Assembly: GCA_021201335.1 (NCBI GenBank)
Contig: JAJQFD010000039.1
Location: forward strand, 1-64,000
DNA: 64,000 bases
Direction: 5' to 3'
Source: Bacteroides sp.
GTDB lineage: Bacteria; Bacteroidota; Bacteroidia; Bacteroidales; Bacteroidaceae
Each line of letters opens with the position of its first letter. Positions within the stretch are counted from its first letter, which is position 1. The notes under the pieces are model-generated. The model searched no databases. It was given only the letters and a program-made list of their open reading frames with translations, and had not been told where the DNA came from. Made by a program: the position numbers and the translations under genes. Positions 48,301 to 55,248 of this stretch are shown piece by piece.

Positions 48301-49427
48301 ATAGGCAGCTATACGTGGAAGTTTCCAGCAGTGCCGAAGAGTTATTCAAAAAGAACTTTGAAAGGGCATTAGACTATTTCAAAATCGTTGACCTGTTAGA
48401 AGAAGATGTAGTAAGAGGCCATAATGTTGCCAATGAATTGACTCTCGCCCTGGCGAATAGCATGGTTGTATTAATTGGCGGAAAAATGGATATTCATAAA
48501 TCCGAAGGAGGTATAACTACATTTATAACTACTTTCCCCAATCTGGAGATATTGGAAGATGAAGGAATGGTAATCGAAGAAGAAATGCCGGTTATCAAAC
48601 CCGTATCCGGAATTTCTCCCAAAATTTTACCTTCTAAAAATGAATATGCTTCTTCTGTACTGGTTCTGACGGATATTAAGGCTGTGTTGTGGCTCCTCAC
48701 TGATCAGTTCCTGGATAAGTATAATGTTGAAAAGGCTGATTCTGGAGAGGATGTTTTAACTAAACTTGCAACGGGTAAATACTTCCTGTTGATTGCAGAG
48801 GCTGATTCACCAAATACGGATACTATTCAGTTGGTTAAGGTAATTAAAGAAAGAATCGAGTTTACGCACATCTCTTGTGTATTGCTGGCTTCGGATAACT
48901 CTGTAGCAGAAAAAACTGCATCATTGGAAGTTGCCGACTTCTATCTGCAGAAACCTTATGACATGGAAGTGCTGGATAAAGAGATTGATCGCCTGACTGC
49001 CTATAAACAGCAACAGCAATATTATACCACGACTCTTAACCAGACACTCGAATTGGATGAAGCACAATATACGAACAATGAAGATAAAGAATTCTATGAC
49101 AAAATGTTGCAGGCAATAAACAAGAATATTGCTAATAAAGAATTCTCTGTGGGTATATTAAGTGCAGAATTAGGATTAAGTACCCATCAGTTGTACCGTC
49201 GACTGAAGAAGATCACTGAGAAGACGCCGAATGAAATTATCCGGGAGTCTCGTCTGAATCTGGTAGAGAAGTTATTGGTATCCACCAATCTGCTGGAAGA
49301 CGAAATCATGGAGAAAGCAGGGTTTGCCAGCCAGAACAATTTCTTCCAGGTATTCTCTCAGAAGCACGGTATTACTCCTAAAATCTATCGGGAGCAGAAG
49401 AAGATGAGTATGAAAAAGAGAAAATAA
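45390..49427 (+). CDS. Degenerate hybrid two-component regulator lacking phosphorelay residues
   Basis: A 1345-residue HTCS-like protein. In order: signal peptide, two-component propeller repeats (GLSNNAITAIFQDEDGFMWF and many more, about 30-690), a Y_Y_Y domain, one transmembrane helix (about 776-797), a HisKA-like helix, an ATPase-like region, a receiver-like domain (about 1085-1205) and an AraC-type DNA-binding domain (LSAELGLSTHQLYRRLKKIT to the end). The usual FFTNISHEFRTPL reads FFSDMANQIYNSL, so the phosphoacceptor His is Asn836. The ATPase N, G1 and G2 motifs are not recognisable. In the receiver, Asp is Glu1137 (LLIAEADSP) and Thr is Ala1167; Lys1188 remains. The frame is open throughout, so this looks like a maintained non-phosphorylating regulator. 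No SusC/SusD lies beside it, so targets are unknown. Confidence 0.88.
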   Translation: MRNTCITRRLCLALITSLLLGLPLYAYSLKHYTAKDGLSNNAITAIFQDEDGFMWFGTNRGVKQFDGRAFHNLPAIEGSEFLVNDAIGDIYETSSHVFWILTNGGLTCLDYSKQTVQRFEEFDGNSMVVKGSNGEIFVVKEDNYIYCFRKESKEFEKIPAQGLVKDAIVSMFVDTSNTIWVITEDDNHRCYVLEKGGEKLRLTPIAGFRHTAPVLWSFYDNDEVYFVDDSFILYEYSISNKTKNYIQDLRNEVARYGDISSIIKHQGDYYLAFAAGGMFRVKNMPDHRSKYLLSEIAVPMGISCLKKDSNQEIIWVGTRDKGVYMYYEEASTLEGVLSSSFNQSSSNPINALYIDRSQTLWIATGGNGITTIREFSGENIRGKRTDSYTTSNSMIGSGNVHSFAPSSKNLLWIATESGVSYYSYSEYRMKNLQFMADNKPVRYLRSICEVNDTVLWMTTAGEGIVKAHVAGWSDSPIITGTKRYVFGEGNKELNNFTTIYQEDHNTLWFGTLGRGVYKVNTQTEAMENIQFGKSGDPINEVYSILRTKKGYWFGTGGGLAYMSSEGEKQTFTESNGFLHEAIHGILEGKNNILWLSTTNGIVKFDIEKNSFYLCRQSENRKINNFSNESFFKDPVSGMLLFGGSNGFVLINESDFVIPDYSPEIKFTGLALFGQERNIYEHLTTTRNKSVLTLNNDQNVFAISFVAPDYVDGKDYTYFYKLNEQNDNWINNGTSNTALFTYLASGKYTFMAKYRNNVTGKESAEFPLTIRILHPWYKTLWIYLVFIIIIAAAFFIIRWFVRARQKKNTEALITSLNQMHQQDIYRSKLAFFSDMANQIYNSLTFILNPSKKLLAESTPGSREHTYANTIYQSGEQMNRFVHELIEYRQIVMGDRVAHIRSLLVSELADTIAEAFIEQAETKKVDYQISIASGLYWNSDYYCLTRIITHLLSVSFGNVEEKGAITIKVGVRNRQLYVEVSSSAEELFKKNFERALDYFKIVDLLEEDVVRGHNVANELTLALANSMVVLIGGKMDIHKSEGGITTFITTFPNLEILEDEGMVIEEEMPVIKPVSGISPKILPSKNEYASSVLVLTDIKAVLWLLTDQFLDKYNVEKADSGEDVLTKLATGKYFLLIAEADSPNTDTIQLVKVIKERIEFTHISCVLLASDNSVAEKTASLEVADFYLQKPYDMEVLDKEIDRLTAYKQQQQYYTTTLNQTLELDEAQYTNNEDKEFYDKMLQAINKNIANKEFSVGILSAELGLSTHQLYRRLKKITEKTPNEIIRESRLNLVEKLLVSTNLLEDEIMEKAGFASQNNFFQVFSQKHGITPKIYREQKKMSMKKRK

Positions 49428-49459
49428 GAATAAGCTCATTTTAGACTAAGTATATAATA

Positions 49460-49507
49460 AAAAGTTTCTAAGCTTAGAAAGTTAAGACTCTAAGCTTAGA
49501 AACTTTT
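49460..49507. terminator. Perfect 19-bp inverted repeat, likely bidirectional terminator
   Basis: AAAAGTTTCTAAGCTTAGA (49460-49478) pairs perfectly with 49489-49507, with a 10-nt loop; each arm also contains the palindrome TCTAAGCTTAGA. T-rich sequence follows. It separates the convergent HTCS and FAD oxidoreductase genes and shares blocks with 19340-19407. Confidence 0.8.
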
Positions 49508-49605
49508 CTTTTTAAGCGTATCGTATCAGCCTTTCTTATATGGCTTCTGAAGAGGGGTAAAGAGGAAAGACAGTGTAATAAAAAAGGAGCAATAAAATGA
49601 GTTTA

Positions 49606-51471
49606 CTACTTTCTATTCGTTCGTTTCAAATAAAGATCATTGAGTACCTCATACTTCGTTTTATTCCCTGCTTCAATCCTTTCTCCGGATAGTTCAGACC
49701 ACAAATTGATTTCTTCTGGTGTCGGTTTTGTATCCAGATTCGCTTCCCAATCCGGTAGATACCCCTGAATCCCCATATACTGTACCATCGAATATGCCGG
49801 AGAATCTGGTGTTACATCCCGATAGTAGATTAAAGTAGCTTTTCCATTTATCAGTTTGGTTTGTAATTCGTCGATTTCAATTTCCCGGATGCTTTGTTGA
49901 TGGTCGATAGCGAGGGAAGCAGCAATTCCGGCAGCTTGTCCCAGTGCCATCCAACAGGGTTCCATCCGCAAAGTGGAGAAGCCCACATGGCTACCGGATA
50001 CAGGTACAGGAATCAGTAAATTGTCAACTTTTTTGGGAACGATGACTCCGAAAGGTACTGTATAAACGACTGTCGGATAACTAAAGAAACCATCCAATGC
50101 TATTTTTCCGGGTTCCCTTTTGTGTACCGCATGTGAGTCGAGCGCGTAATGGCTGGCGGTAATAATACTCCTATGTAAAGGAGGCCGTTTTCCCGGTTCT
50201 ACGGGCAATGCATCGTGCGCAGTGAAGAAATATTCTCCTTCAAATCGTCTTCCTTCGCGTACATATACCTGGCGAGGGAAATGACCATTATCCAGATATT
50301 CATCCGCAGCCAATCCCCATTCACAACAAGCTTCCCGGAATCTTTCAGGCAATGCGTCATCGTTCTGGGCAAACCACAATAGCCCCAGAATATATTCTTT
50401 CAGGCGTTGAGCATATTGGTCGCGCCATTCCCAGGTGGCTGTAGGCCATTGCTGGTTTTCTTCCGGTAAGTCGGTGGAGATAAGGGCCAGGTGCTGGTTG
50501 TTGGCATCCATTTTCATGTTGGGGAGTGTAGTCATACTGGAAATCTTCCACATACCCCATACATCCCCCGGTATTTGTGTCTTGCCTCCTTTCAGTATGT
50601 GTTCTTTATTGGCGTTCATCATTTCTTCTGTAACTTCCAGCATGTCTGCACCTGCGTGCCGACCGAGATAGACATCATCTATTAGTGAGGTATATTCTTT
50701 CCGGTTGTAGTTTTCTGGTTTTTCGGGGAGTATCCGGATAGCCGGATCGTTAGTAAGGCAGAGGCGGTAGTTATATGCCTGCAATGCATCATCCGCTTTA
50801 AAGGTACTTCCTTCCAATTCAGGACCTTTCCAGAGCTTATAGATTTTCCCGGCTCCTGGTTCATTGAACTCGCTTTTACCTTCCCGGCCAATGCGATAAG
50901 GTACGTTGGCTGCTCCTCCTAAATCGCCTTCATACGTGGCGTCCACAAAGATCTTTCCGGTATATGTTTCCTGCTTTCCGTTGGTACGATTGGTAAGGGT
51001 AATGCTTTGGATCTTTCCTTTTTCCATTCTTATATTTTGCGGGCTTACATCAAACTGCTGCATGGTACGGATTGTAATCCTTTCTTTCTCAGTTGCCAGC
51101 ATTTCATCAAAAATCAGGGCAGCTACTTTGGGCTCAAAGTGGTATCCCTGGCTACAATCCCGCACTTGCTTGGAATTTTCCCCATACGTTTGCGTATAAT
51201 AGGCAAGCATTCTGTCGATAAATTCCTTAAACAGTCCGGTGGTTGCGCCTTTGGTTGCTATATCCGTGGCTCCCAGTCCGTTAACGGGTAAGCCACCAAT
51301 ATGCGCGCTTCGTTCCAGGATAACAGAAGTTTTTCCTTCCCGTGAGGCAGCAATGGCTGCCATAATTCCTCCAGGAGTACCTCCCAGTATTACAATATCG
51401 TATGTTTCAGGCTGTTGGCAGGATGAAAGTATCCCAACAGTACAGAGTAAAGAGAGTATATATTTTTTCAT
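49606..51471 (-). CDS. FAD-dependent oxidoreductase lipoprotein
   Basis: About 621 residues from ATG 51471; a start at 51486 would lie inside the upstream gene. Lipobox GILSSC. The Rossmann FAD motif is YDIVILGGTPGGIMAAIAAS, then VILERSAHIGGLPVNG; a C-terminal FAD-contact stretch is GQAAGIAASLA. It fits the FAD_oxidored family (PF12831), often found in PULs for acidic or deoxy-sugar glycans, where some members appear to oxidise sugars; the reaction is unknown. The export signal places it outside the cytoplasm, so FAD must be loaded before or after export. It is the last gene of the locus, 4 nt after the 648-residue lipoprotein gene. Confidence 0.82.
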   Translation of the reverse strand: MKKYILSLLCTVGILSSCQQPETYDIVILGGTPGGIMAAIAASREGKTSVILERSAHIGGLPVNGLGATDIATKGATTGLFKEFIDRMLAYYTQTYGENSKQVRDCSQGYHFEPKVAALIFDEMLATEKERITIRTMQQFDVSPQNIRMEKGKIQSITLTNRTNGKQETYTGKIFVDATYEGDLGGAANVPYRIGREGKSEFNEPGAGKIYKLWKGPELEGSTFKADDALQAYNYRLCLTNDPAIRILPEKPENYNRKEYTSLIDDVYLGRHAGADMLEVTEEMMNANKEHILKGGKTQIPGDVWGMWKISSMTTLPNMKMDANNQHLALISTDLPEENQQWPTATWEWRDQYAQRLKEYILGLLWFAQNDDALPERFREACCEWGLAADEYLDNGHFPRQVYVREGRRFEGEYFFTAHDALPVEPGKRPPLHRSIITASHYALDSHAVHKREPGKIALDGFFSYPTVVYTVPFGVIVPKKVDNLLIPVPVSGSHVGFSTLRMEPCWMALGQAAGIAASLAIDHQQSIREIEIDELQTKLINGKATLIYYRDVTPDSPAYSMVQYMGIQGYLPDWEANLDTKPTPEEINLWSELSGERIEAGNKTKYEVLNDLYLKRTNRK

Positions 51472-51475
51472 AATA

Positions 51476-53422
51476 TTACTTTTCAATTCTTTTTCCAGTG
51501 GTATAATTCAGGCTTAAGGAGTGTTTTCCTTTTTTTATTTCAACCTGATAAGAGTCGAATCGAGTCTGACTGTACAGATTATCATACCGATAACCTGTTT
51601 TAAGTGGTATCTCTTTTCCATTAAGGAGGAAAGAGCCTTCCCAACTAAACTTCATTTCGCCGGAAGTGGGGGAATGGTACGTTACATCCTGTTGATTGCA
51701 TGATACTTTCGCCTGCTGAACGGCTTCTACAAATTTAGGAAAACTTTCCCATTCGCTGATTGAACCGACCTCGCATATCCAGATATTCTGACGGCCTTGT
51801 ACAACCAGGTCGTTGATATTTCCTCTTTCATCATTTTGCCATTCGGTAGGATGCTGCGAATAGAGCGCTACATATCCGTTTCCTTTCCGGCCGAATACCC
51901 ATCCATCTTTTTGAATAACCTCGTCGAAGGCTTGTTGCGGGAAGTAAGCATGTGTTAGGTTCATACCGTCTTTTACCGGGTTGTTGTATATACAAATAAC
52001 AGCATTCTTATGCTGTACGGCGCGAGGCAGTACGGCACTTCCTCCCCAATAGTTCGGACTGCTTCCCAATCCCTTTTTACCGGGGTGAGTTGTGAATACT
52101 ACAGCTTCATTTCCTAGTGATGCCTGCCATATATGTTGCTGGTAGGCAATGGCACCTGCCCGGTAGTCAAAGGCACAACTCATCATATAATCGTCGGTAC
52201 GATATGTCTCGAAATTGGCTTCTGACAAAGCGAAGCGATCCACCCGAGTGTTAATGATCTTTCCGTGTTCCTTAATTTGTTCATCGTATCGTTTGATGTA
52301 GTCATCGTAGTTACCATACGGATAAGTGCCGTATTTCTCGGAGATTTGCTTGGACATCCGAACTACTTTGGGATGAATAAACTCCTGCATCCCCCAGAAA
52401 AGATGGGTATCTTCTTCTTTCTCCCAGGAAAGACCGTACTTTTCAGCGTCGTCAACTTCGATACTTGTTTTCTGTCTGTTCAGCATAGGCTGAGAATAAT
52501 CGGTGGCGATGTCAATAATAACCTGGGGGCAACGGTAACTACTGGCAGCCAACACGGTATTGCTCATAATGGCATCGGGCAGGTATTGACCTTCTCCAAA
52601 TACGAGCTTTAAAGTAGGAGACATGGCATGATGTCCGGTAATAAGAGAGTGGGAATATGCTCTTCCGCTAGTGGTTGCCAGTATGCCGTGAAAGTTACCC
52701 AAAGCGAGATCAAACATAAGCAGATCGAGTACTTGACGGGCTTGTTCTTTGATCTTTGGGTTTTCGGCATAATCAAACAAATTCAATAGAATCAGGATGT
52801 CAACCTCATAGTAAGTGGAGTTCCATTCACTAAATCCGAAGCGGAACCGGAAATCAAGCCATCTTTCCAACAGATATTCGGCATGTTCGATCAGTTCGCG
52901 TCCGGTCTGTCCACTAGTAAAGGTGCGATCTTTATAGAGTTGACCAGCTAGAAGTTCCGCAGTATGATAAAGTGCCTGGTGGTTTTCCGTATGATAACAT
53001 CGGTAAGTGGTGTCTTTGCGGGCGTCGTTCCACCAGTATTTGAAATCGAGGATACATTCTTCTACTTTTTGGGTCATTTCCGGAGAAAGGTGTTTCTGTT
53101 CTTTTTCCATGTAGGCCATACGAAGTAGCCCATTCAGGGAAAAGTCGTTGCAATCCCAGTTGCTTCGTATTTTGTCGATTGCGTCTTGCACCAATGCTTC
53201 GTCCGGTTCAAGGCCGGAAAGGAGCCGGCACATTTGTGTAAAGATACCGATTCGCTCTTTGGGTTCTCCGTGTTTTACGCAGTAATCAAGGAAAAGCGTC
53301 CTGCGTTCATCGTATGTTCCGCGGGGTGTATGCCAGAACTCGTCCGGATACGTGACTTTGTTTGTTGTTGGCGAACAGGATAGCAGTAAAAGTGCAATAA
53401 GCAGATAAAACAGTTGTTTCAT
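51476..53422 (-). CDS. Large PUL lipoprotein of unknown function, helical-toroid-like
   Basis: I do not recognise a named family. A 648-residue lipoprotein (lipobox LLLLSC). The first 300 residues are helix-rich with repeating aromatic helices (ENHQALYHTAELLAGQLY, EWNSTYYEVDILILLNLFDY), like an alpha/alpha toroid of polysaccharide lyases or hydrolases. The last 250 residues are beta-rich, like a lyase C-terminal sandwich. Candidate catalytic residues are the Glu-Asn-His of TENHQ and Tyr-Tyr of STYYEVD, by analogy only. It sits between a CE7-like esterase and an FAD oxidoreductase in a PUL with GH105, which acts on lyase products, so an uncharacterised lyase is a reasonable guess. Confidence 0.6.
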   Translation of the reverse strand: MKQLFYLLIALLLLSCSPTTNKVTYPDEFWHTPRGTYDERRTLFLDYCVKHGEPKERIGIFTQMCRLLSGLEPDEALVQDAIDKIRSNWDCNDFSLNGLLRMAYMEKEQKHLSPEMTQKVEECILDFKYWWNDARKDTTYRCYHTENHQALYHTAELLAGQLYKDRTFTSGQTGRELIEHAEYLLERWLDFRFRFGFSEWNSTYYEVDILILLNLFDYAENPKIKEQARQVLDLLMFDLALGNFHGILATTSGRAYSHSLITGHHAMSPTLKLVFGEGQYLPDAIMSNTVLAASSYRCPQVIIDIATDYSQPMLNRQKTSIEVDDAEKYGLSWEKEEDTHLFWGMQEFIHPKVVRMSKQISEKYGTYPYGNYDDYIKRYDEQIKEHGKIINTRVDRFALSEANFETYRTDDYMMSCAFDYRAGAIAYQQHIWQASLGNEAVVFTTHPGKKGLGSSPNYWGGSAVLPRAVQHKNAVICIYNNPVKDGMNLTHAYFPQQAFDEVIQKDGWVFGRKGNGYVALYSQHPTEWQNDERGNINDLVVQGRQNIWICEVGSISEWESFPKFVEAVQQAKVSCNQQDVTYHSPTSGEMKFSWEGSFLLNGKEIPLKTGYRYDNLYSQTRFDSYQVEIKKGKHSLSLNYTTGKRIEK

Positions 53423-53500
53423 GATCAGTAAGCGATTATCAGAGGGTTGTTACTTGTTTAATTGTATCACGGAGGTAGTCCATTGCCATGCTTTACCCCA

Positions 53501-54745
53501 TTATTCCGGGTATCCAAAATGCTCAGCTTCTTCCATAAGTAATAATGTCTTGGGGGCCGTAATTACATTGTAAGCCGCATACATGGAGGTTGGCGGACAC
53601 ACCATATCGTTGTAGCCGAATGAATAAAATCCCGGTACACGTACCATACGCGCGAAGTTCACCACATCATAGTAACGGGTATTCTCAGTTTTCTTTTTCA
53701 GTACTTCAGGGCTATCTTTCTTATCCTTAAAAAGATGAGGCCATCCTCCGGCCCGTTGGTGAAGATAACCGTTCAGATCGCACAGGGCAGGGTAGAAGGA
53801 TACCAATCCTTTCACACGGGGGTCGAGGGCTGCTGTGACAATGGCTAAGGCACCACCCTGGCTACCTCCTTGTACCACAAGATTCTCTCCATCGAATTCC
53901 GGCATACTGAATATATAATCTACTGCACGTACACAACCCAAATACACCCGTTTGTAATATACTTGATCCTGATTATCCCAGTTTGAATACTGATACCCAT
54001 TCAGTGCACCAGCCGCCAGGTTGCTATAGATATAGTTATCCATCGTTACCGGAATGCCATGTATTCCTATTTCGAGGGTGATAACTCCTTTCTCTGCTTC
54101 TCCTGTATTACCGTTGTAAGGACGAACGCCAGCACCCGGCACCTGCAGTTTGGCCGGGTATTTGCCTGGTGCTTGAGGAACACACAATATCCCGTACAAG
54201 CGGCTCCCGTGACGATAGTTTTGTACGCTGAGTTCGTATACTTTTACTTTTTCCGAACTTCTTTCCGGCAGAAAACGTAACTGGGTATCCATCGGGATTT
54301 TGGCGTTTTCTGCTTTTGCTTTTTCCCAGAAAGCACTGAAATCTTCCGGAAGATCGGCTATCGGCTTTATCTTTTCAGGAGCAAAGGCCGCGGTAGCACG
54401 TCCTTCGTACCTATTTCCTTCGTATGTAGCGAAAACGCGACAACGCAGAAATCCCGGTGATTGCATACTTCCGCCTTCAATAGTTATGCTTCCTTTTTTC
54501 AGAGTGAGTGTTTCTTCCTGGTGTGTGGGCATCATATCGTAAGAGATTTCGTATCGAATCTCTACGTTTTCTAGCGGGATGCTGTTCCTGGTTACTTGTA
54601 CATCGAATTTAACTTTCTCTCCCGGATTATATTTCCAGTCGTTGTGGTTGGGTACTACCCTTACTTTAATCATTCTCTGGGCAGGTTGCGCCATAAGAGG
54701 GAGGGAGAAGAAAAGCAACAGATATATTATTAATTTTGTTTTCAT
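53501..54745 (-). CDS. CE7-like acetyl xylan esterase/deacetylase
   Basis: A 414-residue exported alpha/beta-hydrolase of the AXE1 (carbohydrate esterase 7) group. A signal peptide ends at PLMAQ. An N-terminal Ig-like domain (to about residue 125) precedes the hydrolase. The nucleophile elbow is VVQGGSQGGAL, the catalytic Asp is likely in SFGYNDMVCPP and the His in EEAEHFGYPE at the very C-terminus. It should remove acetyl groups from oligosaccharides. Family members usually continue somewhat past the His; here the protein ends four residues later. Confidence 0.85.
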   Translation of the reverse strand: MKTKLIIYLLLFFSLPLMAQPAQRMIKVRVVPNHNDWKYNPGEKVKFDVQVTRNSIPLENVEIRYEISYDMMPTHQEETLTLKKGSITIEGGSMQSPGFLRCRVFATYEGNRYEGRATAAFAPEKIKPIADLPEDFSAFWEKAKAENAKIPMDTQLRFLPERSSEKVKVYELSVQNYRHGSRLYGILCVPQAPGKYPAKLQVPGAGVRPYNGNTGEAEKGVITLEIGIHGIPVTMDNYIYSNLAAGALNGYQYSNWDNQDQVYYKRVYLGCVRAVDYIFSMPEFDGENLVVQGGSQGGALAIVTAALDPRVKGLVSFYPALCDLNGYLHQRAGGWPHLFKDKKDSPEVLKKKTENTRYYDVVNFARMVRVPGFYSFGYNDMVCPPTSMYAAYNVITAPKTLLLMEEAEHFGYPE

Positions 54746-54780
54746 ACTCGTTTATTTTTGAATCTTTAGATATTCGTTTC

Positions 54781-54868
54781 TGATACTACCGGAAGTTGAC
54801 GTAAATGCTACCGGGATTTGGTTGAAATGCTACCGGAGTTCAGATCAAAACCTACCGGGGTTTCATTC
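54781..54868. repeat. Degenerate 22-bp tandem repeats, copy 2
   Basis: Four 22-nt units begin at 54781, 54803, 54825 and 54847 with the core AAATGCTACCGGG. The reverse complement (CCCGGTAGCATTT) resembles the unit at 224-311 (TGCGGTTGCATTC). This is copy 2 of the composite element, in the opposite orientation. Confidence 0.7.
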
Positions 54869-54951
54869 AATAAGTATTGGCATAAATTAGTTTAATGGAC
54901 ATGAGTTAGCAACTTTCCGCTAAATAGATTTAGTCTGAAGGATTTAGCGAA

Positions 54952-55169
54952 GGCTGAAAGCCTGACATATTTAGCCCAGGGTCAGCGAACGAAGTGAGTG
55001 CAGCCCTGGGTAGCGAATCACCGCAGGCAAGGAGTGCTGTATGCACGGCATACCTAAGAATTCAGCATTATATGCCGTTCTTTCAGAACTCATCTTTCCG
55101 TCTCTTGTAACCTGGGGCTGCGCTCGCTTCGTTCGCTGACCCCAGGCTAAATATGTCAGGCTTTCAGCC
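54952..55169. repeat. 218-bp element with 60-bp near-perfect inverted repeats
   Basis: The left arm (54952-55011, starting GGCTGAAAGCCTGACATATT) matches the reverse complement of the right arm (55110-55169) with about six mismatches. The 98-nt centre has no gene. It lies between the GH97 and esterase genes of one PUL. With 54781-54868 it fills the 503-nt gap 54746-55248. A MITE- or BIME-like nature is inferred. Confidence 0.85.
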
Positions 55170-55248
55170 TTTGATCATCCCTATAATTGTAATCACACAA
55201 ACTAATACTTTTGAACTACTTCAATGATACATTTCTTTTTTTACGGTG

